Positions 18,557-25,922 of a stretch of DNA of 64,000 nt are shown piece after piece. The stretch comes from Ideonella dechloratans (GTDB taxonomy: Bacteria; Pseudomonadota; Gammaproteobacteria; Burkholderiales; Burkholderiaceae_C), in the NCBI RefSeq assembly GCF_021049305.1, contig NZ_CP088081.1, positions 310,001 to 374,000 on the forward strand, read 5' to 3'. Within the stretch, counting starts at the first letter, position 1, and each line of letters opens with the position of its first letter. Made by a program: the position numbers and the translations under genes. The notes under the pieces were generated by a model. It did no database searches and had not been told where the DNA came from. It was given only the letters and a program-made list of their open reading frames with translations.

Positions 18557-19099
18557 TCACTTCACCACCCGCAGCGGGGGGGCTTGGGGCGCCTGCCGGG
18601 GCGCGGTCGGGTCCAGCCGCTGGCGCAGCTGCTCGCGGGCGCGGGCCAGGCGCGACATCACGGTGCCGATGGGCAGGTCCAGGATGTCGGCGGTCTCGCG
18701 GTAGCTGTATTCCTCCACCGTCACCAGCAGCAGCACCTCGCGCGCGGCCGGTGTCAGCCGGGCCAGGGCGCGCTGCAGGTCCAGCGCGTGGTCCAGGGCC
18801 GGGGTGGGATCGGTCTGCGCCAGGGCCGGTCCCTGGTCTTCGTCCCAGGGCTCCAGCAGGTGCTCGCGGCCGTCGCGCAGGCCGTTCAGGTAGAGGTGGT
18901 GCATCAGGGTCAGCAGCCAGGCCAGCAGGGCCGCCGGCATCTCGCCCCGGGGGGTGAACAGCGCCCACTTGCGGCAGGCGCGTTCCACCGTGTCCTGCAC
19001 CAGGTCGTCGGCGCGGGCGGCCTGGCCCGTCAGCAGCCGGGCGTGCCGCCGCAGCCGCGGCAGCAGCGGCACCATGGCCTCGGGGCGCAGATCGTCCAT
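18557..19099 (-). CDS. ECF-type RNA polymerase sigma factor
   Basis: 180 residues. Region 2 carries DDLVQDTVERACRKW (core binding and -10 recognition) and region 4 carries the helix-turn-helix YSYRETADILDLPIGTVMSR. There is no region 3, as usual for extracytoplasmic-function sigma factors. The start MDDLRPEAM at 19099 lies 8 bp after the upstream stop. It is transcribed with the secreted YxFxxD protein and the anti-sigma factor, so the signal is probably envelope-borne. A possible autoregulated promoter is listed at 19534-19559. Confidence 0.93.
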   Translation of the reverse strand: MDDLRPEAMVPLLPRLRRHARLLTGQAARADDLVQDTVERACRKWALFTPRGEMPAALLAWLLTLMHHLYLNGLRDGREHLLEPWDEDQGPALAQTDPTPALDHALDLQRALARLTPAAREVLLLVTVEEYSYRETADILDLPIGTVMSRLARAREQLRQRLDPTAPRQAPQAPPLRVVK

Positions 19100-19107
19100 C
19101 GGTCGGC

Positions 19108-19497
19108 TCAGGGCTTGGCCAGGTGCCAGACGCCCTTGACGCCATCGCCCGTGCGGTCGCCGGGCTTCTGGTCCTTGGCCCAGCGGTAGAGCGGGCGGCC
19201 CTGGTAGGCCCATTGCACGGTGCCGTCGTCACGCATCACCAGGGACCATTCGCCCTGGGCGCTGGCGCCGGCCGGGGCCAGCAGGGGGGGCCAGTTGGTG
19301 GCGCAGGGGCCGTTGCAACTGCTCTTGCCGCTGCCCACGGCGTCCTGGTCGAAGGTGTAGAGCGACATGTGGCCACCGTCGACCAGCACGCCATCCATGG
19401 CCATGGCGGGGGCAGCCGGTGCGGCGGCCTGGGCCGCGGCGGCCAGCCACAGGCTGGCGCAGAAGACGGGCAGACGCAGCAGGGGGGAACGGTTCAT
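19108..19497 (-). CDS. Secreted COG4315-type protein with YxFxxD motifs
   Basis: 129 residues with a signal peptide (LLRLPVFCASLWLAAAAQAA). The COG4315 family hallmark, Yx(F/W/Y)xxD, appears twice, as YTFDQD and YRWAKD. CNGPCATNWPP, the usual Cys-containing segment, lies between them. The family's role is unknown; members are often the first gene of ECF sigma operons. Here it precedes the sigma factor by 8 bp and so may be part of the sensed or regulated process (inference). Confidence 0.88.
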   Translation of the reverse strand: MNRSPLLRLPVFCASLWLAAAAQAAAPAAPAMAMDGVLVDGGHMSLYTFDQDAVGSGKSSCNGPCATNWPPLLAPAGASAQGEWSLVMRDDGTVQWAYQGRPLYRWAKDQKPGDRTGDGVKGVWHLAKP

Positions 19498-19533
19498 GAC
19501 AGTGCCTCGCAAAATGAGTGTCGGTGCTGCATG

Positions 19534-19559
19534 AACACGGGGCGGCGGCCGTTTATTCC
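19534..19559 (-). promoter_or_regulatory. Candidate ECF-sigma promoter of the YxFxxD-sigma-anti-sigma operon
   Basis: On the minus strand, GGAATAAAC (19559-19551) is a typical ECF -35 element with its AAC motif, followed 15 bases after GGAAT by CGTGTT (19539-19534). It lies 37-62 bp upstream of the first gene of the operon and overlaps the stop codon of the sigma-54 activator gene. Autoregulation by the downstream ECF sigma is plausible. Confidence 0.4.
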
Positions 19560-21220
19560 ATCGCGTCGCCGTCGGGGTCGGCATCGACCCGGCCCCCGGC
19601 CTCGTCCGGCGGGCGGGGCAGCCCCAGGGCCCGCAGGCGGCGGCGCAGGGCTTCGCGGGGGACTTGCAGCTGCCGCGCCATGTCGGCCAGGGTGGCGTCC
19701 GGCCGGGACAGCAGCGGTGCGAGCTGTTCGGCCCCCAGGCTGTCGGCCGGCGGCGTGTCCAGCCAGCGGGCCATCAGGTTGTAGATGGAGGGACGCGACA
19801 CGCCCAGGGCTTCGGCCGCTTCCTTGAGCTGCCAGCCATGGGCATCCAGGGCCGCCAGCAGGCTGGCCCGGTCGATGCCGGCGGTGCTCTGGCGGGGCCG
19901 CGCCACGGCGGCGGCCGGCCCGGCGGACAGGCCGGAATCGGTCTCGTCGGCCGGGGCGGTGGGGGCGGCGGAGGCGGAGGGCTCGGGCAGGGCCGGCGTC
20001 CAGGCCACGCGGGTGGATGCCGCCGTGTCCGGCGGCAGACGCAGCGGCTCGCCCAGCAGGGCCTCCACCGAGGGCCAGAGCCCGGCGGCGCGGTCCAGGG
20101 CCAGGCGGCGCATGGCCTGCTCGAGCTGGCGCACATTGCCCGGCCAGTCGTGCAGGCACAGCGCGCGGGCCAGCTCCGTGGGCATCTCGGCCAGGTCTTC
20201 GGGGGCTGCGCCGGTGTCCAGCCAGGCCTGGCGGGCCAGCACGCCCAGGTCTTCGCGCCGGCTGCGCAGGCTGGGGGTGAAGAGGGTGAAGGTCTGCAGG
20301 CGCCGCAGCAGCGGCAGGTTGAACCCGCTGGTCTCCAGCGGCCGGTCGGTGGCGGCGATCAGCCGGGCCCGGCTGCGCAGCGGCTGGGCCGCGCCCAGCG
20401 GGCGGAACTCGCCGCTCTCGATCACCCGCAGCAGCATGGGCTGCACGGCGGGCGGGCAGTCGCCGATCTCGTCGAGGAAGAGGCTGCCGCCATCGGCCTG
20501 GGCCCACAGGCCGGTACGGGCCACCTGGGCGCCGGTGTAGGCCCCGCGGGCGGCCCCGAACAGCTCGGCCGGGGCCAGGCCCTCGCTGAGGGTGGCCATG
20601 TTGACGGTGACCCACGGGCCTTGCGACCAGGGGCTGAGCCGGTGCAGCGACTGGGCCACGCGTTCCTTGCCAGTGCCGGATTCGCCGCGCACCAGCACCG
20701 GCAGCGCGGCCGCAGCCACCCGCGCCACCTGGCGGCGCAGGCCTTCCATGGCCGAGCTCACGCCCAGCAGCAGCGGGTTGTCGGTGACCGGCAGCTGGTG
20801 GGCGCGGTGCAGGCACAGCAGCACCCGCTTGCCCAGCTGGATGACCGCGCTGTCGCCCTCCGCGGGCAGGGGCACGGTGCGAGGGCCGGTCAGGGGCTGG
20901 CCCTGCCATTCGGCCCGGACCCGCTCGTCCTCCGGGCTCAGCGTCAGGCCGTCGGCCCCCAACACCAGGGTCAGGCTGGCGCGCGAGACGCTGGCGTGCA
21001 GCAGCGGCTGGGCCCAGCCGGCGGCCGCCTGCAGGGGCGAGAACAGCGGCTGGTAGCGGTTCAGGGCCAGCGGCGTGTCCGGGCTCAGCACCGCCTGCTC
21101 GCCCACCCGTTGCAAGTCCGGGTGCCAGATCACGGTCAGCACCCAGACCGGCGCGGCCTGCGGGCCGGTGCCGGTCTCGGTGAAGGTCTGGGTCAGTTCG
21201 GCGGAGGGCTGGAGCGTCAC
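19553..21220 (-). CDS. FHA-domain sigma-54-dependent transcriptional activator
   Basis: 555 residues. An N-terminal FHA-like domain (about 26-138, with SVSRASLTLVL) should read phospho-Thr signals. The central AAA+ domain has Walker A GESGTGKE (179-186), the sigma-54 contact loop GAYTGA (226-231, the Tyr variant of GAFTGA) and Walker B SLFLDE (246-251). The C terminus carries two tandem helix-turn-helix units: AAEALGVSRPSIYNLMARWL and DMARQLQVPREALRRRLRAL. FHA/sigma-54 activators often pair with Ser/Thr kinases, and one is encoded 1.1 kb away. Likely targets are its own gene and the divergent gene at 21388. Confidence 0.92.
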   Translation of the reverse strand: MTLQPSAELTQTFTETGTGPQAAPVWVLTVIWHPDLQRVGEQAVLSPDTPLALNRYQPLFSPLQAAAGWAQPLLHASVSRASLTLVLGADGLTLSPEDERVRAEWQGQPLTGPRTVPLPAEGDSAVIQLGKRVLLCLHRAHQLPVTDNPLLLGVSSAMEGLRRQVARVAAAALPVLVRGESGTGKERVAQSLHRLSPWSQGPWVTVNMATLSEGLAPAELFGAARGAYTGAQVARTGLWAQADGGSLFLDEIGDCPPAVQPMLLRVIESGEFRPLGAAQPLRSRARLIAATDRPLETSGFNLPLLRRLQTFTLFTPSLRSRREDLGVLARQAWLDTGAAPEDLAEMPTELARALCLHDWPGNVRQLEQAMRRLALDRAAGLWPSVEALLGEPLRLPPDTAASTRVAWTPALPEPSASAAPTAPADETDSGLSAGPAAAVARPRQSTAGIDRASLLAALDAHGWQLKEAAEALGVSRPSIYNLMARWLDTPPADSLGAEQLAPLLSRPDATLADMARQLQVPREALRRRLRALGLPRPPDEAGGRVDADPDGDAME

Positions 21221-21223
21221 GGG

Positions 21224-21262
21224 GGTCTGACGTGTCAGTGGCGGGGCGTGACACGTCAGACC
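21224..21262. promoter_or_regulatory. Perfect 14-bp inverted repeat: likely enhancer/operator of the FHA-sigma-54 activator
   Basis: GGTCTGACGTGTCA (21224-21237) and TGACACGTCAGACC (21249-21262) are exact reverse complements separated by 11 bp. Each arm also contains TGAC-N2-GTCA, and a weaker third copy follows at 21269-21278. The repeat starts 4 bp upstream of the activator's start codon, suiting autoregulation. It lies about 75-115 bp upstream of the sigma-54 promoter at 21338, a normal distance for an activator binding site. Confidence 0.7.
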
Positions 21263-21337
21263 GGCAGGTCAGGTGTCAAAGGGGCGGATTTTCCCCGTCA
21301 AAGCGGCTCAGGAGGGCTGCCGACGATGGTAACGGGC

Positions 21338-21352
21338 TGGCACGGCACTTGA
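21338..21352 (+). promoter_or_regulatory. Sigma-54 promoter for the 92-residue protein gene
   Basis: TGGCACG-GCAC-TTGA matches the sigma-54 consensus TGGCACG-N4-TTGC at every position except the last. The -24 GG and -12 G are correctly spaced. Transcription would start near 21364, some 24 bp before the ATG at 21388. Confidence 0.7.
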
Positions 21353-21387
21353 GAAGAAGAGGTCCATCCCCCCCACGCCCTCCAGCC

Positions 21388-21666
21388 ATGTCACTCCGCA
21401 TGTGTGCCCTCACCCTGTGCAACACCACCGCCCACTTCGTGCATGTTCTTGTGACCAAGGGCGAGCAGATGCTGGCCCGCCTGCCGCCCCATGGGACGCT
21501 GCGCCTGCCCTGGGGCGAGCAGCTGCCCGATGACGGCACCGATTTCACCGTGGTGGCGGTCATCGGTGGCCACACCACCGGGGCCCTGGTGCTGTCCGAC
21601 CGCCAGGCGGTGATCAGCGTGCGGGCCGGCGAGTGGCCCGGCTGCTACGAGCTGGAACTGGGCTGA
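21388..21666 (+). CDS. Small protein of unknown function, sigma-54-dependent
   Basis: 92 residues starting MSLRMCALTLCNTTAHFVHV; no signal peptide or membrane helix is evident. It reads like a small beta-rich domain (TLRLPWGEQLP, TDFTVVAVIGGHTTGALVLS, YELELG). I do not recognise a family. It is the only gene downstream of the sigma-54 promoter at 21338, since the next gene converges after 33 bp. It is therefore probably the dedicated output of the divergent FHA activator (inference). Confidence 0.7.
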   Translation: MSLRMCALTLCNTTAHFVHVLVTKGEQMLARLPPHGTLRLPWGEQLPDDGTDFTVVAVIGGHTTGALVLSDRQAVISVRAGEWPGCYELELG

Positions 21667-21699
21667 GTCGGGGCGGGGAGGGTTCGGGGCAGCCAGGGT

Positions 21700-22230
21700 T
21701 CAGGGCCAGTCCTTGCCCACCGCGATCATCGGGTCGAAGCTGAAGACCCGCGTCTCCATGCTGCCGTCCACGCGGCTGATCTGCACGGTCACCACGAAGG
21801 AGAACTTCCAGATGCCCTGGGCTTCGACCACCGGCAGGATCTCGGGCGAGATGGCGGTGCAGATCTTCAGGTTCTGGGCCACCGTGCAGCTGGTGGGCTT
21901 GAAGTCGTCCAGGTCGAAGGTGGCCTGGTCGCAGTCGAAGGGCGAGGGCGAGAACAGCGGGCGCAGACAGGGCGCCGGAAGGGTGATCAGCGTGGCGTCG
22001 GTGATGGCGAAGCCGGCGAAGGTGGCCGGGTCGCCATAGCCCACCACCTCGAAGCCCAGGGTGTCTCCCTGGAGGAACTGCAGGCCGCCGGCGGCCCAGC
22101 CGGTGCGCTGGAAGGCGTTGGGCTCGTCGGGCTGGGCGTCGGTGATGGCCCAGACGAGCTGGTTGCCCAACTGGTCGGCGTCGAAGCTCACGCGCAGCAG
22201 GTAGCTGCAGGGAAGGGTACCGTCGCTCAT
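21700..22230 (-). CDS. Hypothetical protein of the kinase/FHA-activator locus
   Basis: 176 residues, soluble-looking, without signal peptide. It is predicted to be mostly beta strand (CSYLLRVSFDADQLGNQLVW, LGFEVVGYGDPATFAGFAIT) and ends with SFDPMIAVGKDW. The closing FDPxIxVG is faintly like the end of AidA/PixA inclusion-body proteins, but that is not enough to assign it. Three Cys (LPAPC, FDC, SC/IC region) lie mid-protein. It follows the membrane kinase gene by 103 bp on the same strand and probably belongs to that signalling block. Confidence 0.65.
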   Translation of the reverse strand: MSDGTLPCSYLLRVSFDADQLGNQLVWAITDAQPDEPNAFQRTGWAAGGLQFLQGDTLGFEVVGYGDPATFAGFAITDATLITLPAPCLRPLFSPSPFDCDQATFDLDDFKPTSCTVAQNLKICTAISPEILPVVEAQGIWKFSFVVTVQISRVDGSMETRVFSFDPMIAVGKDWP

Positions 22231-22333
22231 GTCTCAGGGCTCCTGGGTGGTCGGCCATGGCGGCCAAACCCGGAACATCGGAGCCCCCGGCGGAAATCTT
22301 GAGCGCGGATCGCGGCGGGCGTGCCGCCGGATG

Positions 22334-24559
22334 TCAGGACCGGGCCTTCGGCTGGGCGGCCTTCGGGGCAGGCAGCAGCGGCTTGAGCGTGGGCTCCTGG
22401 GCCGCCATCTCGGCCGGGAAGCCCTTGGCCAGGGCCTGGCCCAGCAGCCGACGGGCGGCCGCCGGCGCGCCGACCAGGGATTGGCTCAGCGCCGCGTAGT
22501 ACAGCACCTCCGGGTCGCCGGGCGCCAGCGTGACCGCCCGCATCGATGCTTCCAGGGCCTCGCTGGCCTGGCCCGCGCGTGCGGCGTAGATGCCCCGTCG
22601 CATCGTCCAGCCCGGGTTGTCCGGGTAGGCGGCGGTCTGCTTGCGGGCGCTGTCCAGCGCGCGGGTCCAGGCTGCACGGGCCTGGGCGTCCTGCCCGGGC
22701 AGGTGCATCAGGGCCTCGGCCAGGTTGGCATGGGCGTCGGCATCGGGGTAGCTGCGGGGCCAGCGGGCCAGGGCCTGGCGGGTGGCCTCGGCGGCTTCGG
22801 GCCAGCGCTCGCGCAGGGCCAGCACGCTGCCCAGGTTCTGGTAGAGCTTGTAGTGCGGCCGCACCCGCAGGGCCTGCTGCAGCACGCTCTGCGCATCGTC
22901 CAGGCGCTGCTGCATCATCAGCATGCCGCTGAGGCTGAAGGCCGCCACGCTGTCGGTGGGTCGGGCCGCCAGGCTCTGACGGTAGGCGGCTTCGGCCCCG
23001 GCGTAGTCGCCGCGGCGGAATTTCAGCGTGCCCCATTCGTCCAGCAGCGGCGCGGCCAGCGGGTGGGCGGCCAGGGCGGGCTCCAGCAGGGCCTGGGCGG
23101 AGTCGAAGCGGCCCATGCTGTTGAGCTGGGTGGCATACCAGGCCACCACCAGCACGTCCTGCGGGTCCAGCAGCCGGGCCCGGTCGAACTGGGCCAGGGC
23201 GTCCTCGCCGCGCTTTTGCTGGTTCAGCACCAGGGCCTTGGCCAGGTGGGCGCGGGCCAGCTGGCTGTCCAGGCTCAGGGCCTTGTCCGCCCAGGCGTCG
23301 GCCTGGCGCAGGTCCTGGGCCGGGTCCTCGCCGGTGCGCTGCCAGTGCCGCAGGCTCAGGGCCAGGCTGCGCAAGGCCGCGGCCGGGGCACTCCCGGGGG
23401 CCTGGTCGGTCAGCCGCCCCAGCGCGGCCACCGCGCGGTCCAGCGCATCGGCGTCGTCGAATTCGTTGATCCAGGCCTCGGCCTGCTGCAGATCGGCCAG
23501 CTGCTGGGCCGCCGTGGGGGCGGCGCCGGGGCCCCGGGTCCACCAGAGGGCGCCGCCGCCAGCCAGCACCAGCAGGCCGGCCAGGGCGGCGGCGCCGATC
23601 CAGCGGTTCGGGCGGGCCTGGACGGCGGGTTGGGCGGCCTCGGTGGGGGCGGTCGGCGGCAGGGCCGCCCCGGCGGGTTGGCTCATCACCTGCGCCAGGG
23701 TCTGGGCCACCTCGGCCATGCCGGCCGGTCGGCGGGCCGGGTCGGCCGCCAGCAGGGCGCTGAGCAAGGCGTGCAGGCCGGCGGGCCATTGCTGCGCACG
23801 GTCCCGGTCCTGCGCATCGCGCAGGGCCCAGTCCGGCCAGTCGCCCTGCAGCCGCCGCCAGGCCTGGGCCAGGCTGGGCGGGCCGTCCTCGCCCAGGTGC
23901 CCCAGCAGGCATTGCAGCAGGATCAGGCCCAGGCTGTAGAGGTCGCTGGCCGGGGTCGGCGCCTCGCCGCGCAGCTGCTCCGGGGCCATGTAGGCCAGCG
24001 TGCCGGCATAGGGGCCCGGCGCGGCCTGGCTTTGCGTGGCCAGCGGGTCGATGCGCCGGGCGATGCCCAGGTCCAGCACGCGCAGCCGGGTGCGGGTCCG
24101 GGTGCGGCTGCTGTCCGTGTCGGACGTGCCCTGGGTCTCCGGCAGCTCCAGCATCAGGTTGGAGGGCTTCAGGTCGCCGTGCAGCAGGCCCTGCGCATGG
24201 GCTTCGGCCAGGGCCTCGGCCAGCTGGCGCATCCAGTCGCAGGCCTCGGCCACCGGCGCGCTGCCGTGGTCCAGCAGCCATTGCTTGAGGGTGGGGCCGT
24301 GCACCCGCTCCATCACGATGTGCACCCGCTCGCCCTCGTCCCAGGCCTCGTGCACCGCGACGAAGGCAGGGTGGCGCAGGCGGGCCGTCAGGCGCGCTTC
24401 GCGCCAGCCGTCCAGCCCGGTCTGGCGGGCCACGGCCTTGATGGCCACCGGCCGGTCCAGCCAGGTGTCCCAGGCCGCCTGCACCTGGCCGGCACCGCCC
24501 TGCCCCAGCAGTTCCTGCAGGCGGTAGCGGCTGGCAGTGGACGGCGGCGACTCGGTCAT
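22334..24559 (-). CDS. Membrane-anchored Ser/Thr protein kinase with C-terminal TPR repeats
   Basis: 741 residues. The PknB-like kinase domain (about 10-290) has the Gly loop LGQGGAGQV, VAIK (Lys41), an alpha-C Glu near 54, catalytic loop HGDLKPSN (127-134) and metal-binding DLG (163-165). The HRD Arg is Gly, making it a non-RD kinase not reliant on activation-loop phosphorylation. A low-complexity RTRTRTR insert precedes DLG. One membrane helix (AAALAGLLVLAGGGALWW) is followed by roughly ten TPR-like helix pairs facing the periplasm. Its phospho-Thr output could be read by the FHA activator nearby (inference). Confidence 0.93.
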   Translation of the reverse strand: MTESPPSTASRYRLQELLGQGGAGQVQAAWDTWLDRPVAIKAVARQTGLDGWREARLTARLRHPAFVAVHEAWDEGERVHIVMERVHGPTLKQWLLDHGSAPVAEACDWMRQLAEALAEAHAQGLLHGDLKPSNLMLELPETQGTSDTDSSRTRTRTRLRVLDLGIARRIDPLATQSQAAPGPYAGTLAYMAPEQLRGEAPTPASDLYSLGLILLQCLLGHLGEDGPPSLAQAWRRLQGDWPDWALRDAQDRDRAQQWPAGLHALLSALLAADPARRPAGMAEVAQTLAQVMSQPAGAALPPTAPTEAAQPAVQARPNRWIGAAALAGLLVLAGGGALWWTRGPGAAPTAAQQLADLQQAEAWINEFDDADALDRAVAALGRLTDQAPGSAPAAALRSLALSLRHWQRTGEDPAQDLRQADAWADKALSLDSQLARAHLAKALVLNQQKRGEDALAQFDRARLLDPQDVLVVAWYATQLNSMGRFDSAQALLEPALAAHPLAAPLLDEWGTLKFRRGDYAGAEAAYRQSLAARPTDSVAAFSLSGMLMMQQRLDDAQSVLQQALRVRPHYKLYQNLGSVLALRERWPEAAEATRQALARWPRSYPDADAHANLAEALMHLPGQDAQARAAWTRALDSARKQTAAYPDNPGWTMRRGIYAARAGQASEALEASMRAVTLAPGDPEVLYYAALSQSLVGAPAAARRLLGQALAKGFPAEMAAQEPTLKPLLPAPKAAQPKARS

Positions 24560-24621
24560 GGGGCGTTCGAGTGTAACCAGATCAGGGGACAGTGCCCCCC
24601 GGGGTGCCCCACCGGGATGCC

Positions 24622-25176
24622 TCAGGGCCGGGCGGCCCAGTCGCGCGCCAGCAGGCCCCAGAGGCCGCTGTCGGAGACCTCGCCGGCGACGATCCAGCGT
24701 TCGCGCAGGCGCCCTTCCTCCCGGAAGCCCAGGCGCTGCAGGGCACGGGCCGAGGCGGCGTTGCGGGGGTCGATGTCGGCCTCCAGCCGGTGCAGGCCCA
24801 GCGGGCCGAAGGCATGGGCCACCAGGGCACGCAGGGCCTCGTCCATCCAGCCCTGGCCCCAGGTGTCGCGGGCCAGGGCGTAGCCGATCTCGGCGCGGCG
24901 GTTCTGCGGCGAGAGGCTGAACAGCGAGCACACGCCGATCACCCGACCGTCGCTCAGACGCTCCAGCCCCAGACGAACGGCTTCGCCCGCGGCCAGCGCG
25001 GCCTCGTCCCGGGCGATGGACAGGTAGGCCTGGTCCATCGAGACCCAGGGCGGGCTGCTCCAGTAGCGCAGGGTCTGCGGGTCCGAGAAGATGGCGTACA
25101 GGTCGGCGGCATCCTCCGCGGCCACCGGCCGCAGCCGCAGGCGGGGGGTGAGCAGGGGCAGGGGGGCGAAATCCAT
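24622..25176 (-). CDS. GNAT-family N-acetyltransferase (RimJ/RimL-like)
   Basis: 184 residues with the RimJ/RimL pattern: LLTPRLRLRPVAAEDAADLY at the N terminus, RRAEIGYALARDTWGQGWMDEALRAL (acetyl-CoA-binding motif A; key residues Q/G-x-G) and NAASARALQRLGFREEGRLRE (motif B). Relatives acetylate ribosomal protein N termini or small amines; the substrate here is open. The ATG at 25176 gives the normal family start. It lies 62 bp upstream of the kinase gene. Confidence 0.92.
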   Translation of the reverse strand: MDFAPLPLLTPRLRLRPVAAEDAADLYAIFSDPQTLRYWSSPPWVSMDQAYLSIARDEAALAAGEAVRLGLERLSDGRVIGVCSLFSLSPQNRRAEIGYALARDTWGQGWMDEALRALVAHAFGPLGLHRLEADIDPRNAASARALQRLGFREEGRLRERWIVAGEVSDSGLWGLLARDWAARP

Positions 25177-25235
25177 GCCCGCGAGTGTGCCAGCGGCCAG
25201 CCCGCGGAGCCGGGCTGCCGCACGGGCCGATGGGG

Positions 25236-25814
25236 CTAGCGCGCGCCGGCCGGCGAACGGTCCGCGGCCCAGGGCGACAGGGCCCAGGCGGCGCTGGCCC
25301 ACAGGATCAGGCCGGTGCCCAGCGGCCCCCAGGCGTTGTCGGGCCGGCCGGTGGCCAGCGGCGCCAGGATGGCCAGGGCGATCAGGGCCAGCCCGGTCAG
25401 CAGGTGGGGGCGGTAGCGGAACAGCCGGGCCAGCGGCAGGAAGTGCAGGCCCACCACCGCGATCACCATGGGCAGGAACCATCCGGCCCAGCCCGCCCAC
25501 CTCAGCGCGTTGCCCAGCACGAAGACGGCTACCCACTGGCCGCCGTTGATCCAGTGGAACAGGCTGGCACGGCGCTTGGCCTCGGGCAGCGCCTCGTGGG
25601 CGGCCCGTGCCTGGCGGTGCCGCCGGTAGACCGCCAGGGCCTGCCGCAGCAGGGCCAGCGCCGGCAGTGCCGGCAGCAGCCAGACCCAGGCCGGCGGGTG
25701 GTCGACGAGGCCGGACAAGCCCAGCGCGATCCACAGGCCACCGAACACGCTGAAGAACATGGCGCCGACGGCGCGGCCCGCACGGGCGGCTTCCGGGGAG
25801 GGGGGCGGTGGCAT
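25236..25814 (-). CDS. Conserved multi-pass membrane protein (DUF7010-like), unknown function
   Basis: 192 residues from the ATG at 25814, with about six hydrophobic segments, for example GAMFFSVFGGLWIALGLSGL, VWLLPALPALALL and FLPMVIAVVGLHFLPLARLF. The string INGGQWVAVFVLGNAL and the GLHFLPLARLFRYRPH block recall DUF7010-type proteins, from memory. A longer start at 25904 would add 30 residues but lacks a clear ribosome site. It is upstream of the acetyltransferase gene on the same strand. Confidence 0.7.
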   Translation of the reverse strand: MPPPPSPEAARAGRAVGAMFFSVFGGLWIALGLSGLVDHPPAWVWLLPALPALALLRQALAVYRRHRQARAAHEALPEAKRRASLFHWINGGQWVAVFVLGNALRWAGWAGWFLPMVIAVVGLHFLPLARLFRYRPHLLTGLALIALAILAPLATGRPDNAWGPLGTGLILWASAAWALSPWAADRSPAGAR

Positions 25815-25922
25815 GGCCGTGTCGGTCGGATGGGGCAAGGGGTCTCCTGCGGCCCCGGACGCGGGGCGCTGCGGCCAGCTTATCGCACCGGGCTCGCGCA
25901 CCAAGCGCCGACCCGTGCCGGC

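Noticed and set aside
22231-22333. GGCACG-N4 element upstream of the 176-residue protein as a sigma-54 promoter
   Set aside because: The -12 half (CCGCG) lacks the TTGC core, so only half of the consensus is present.
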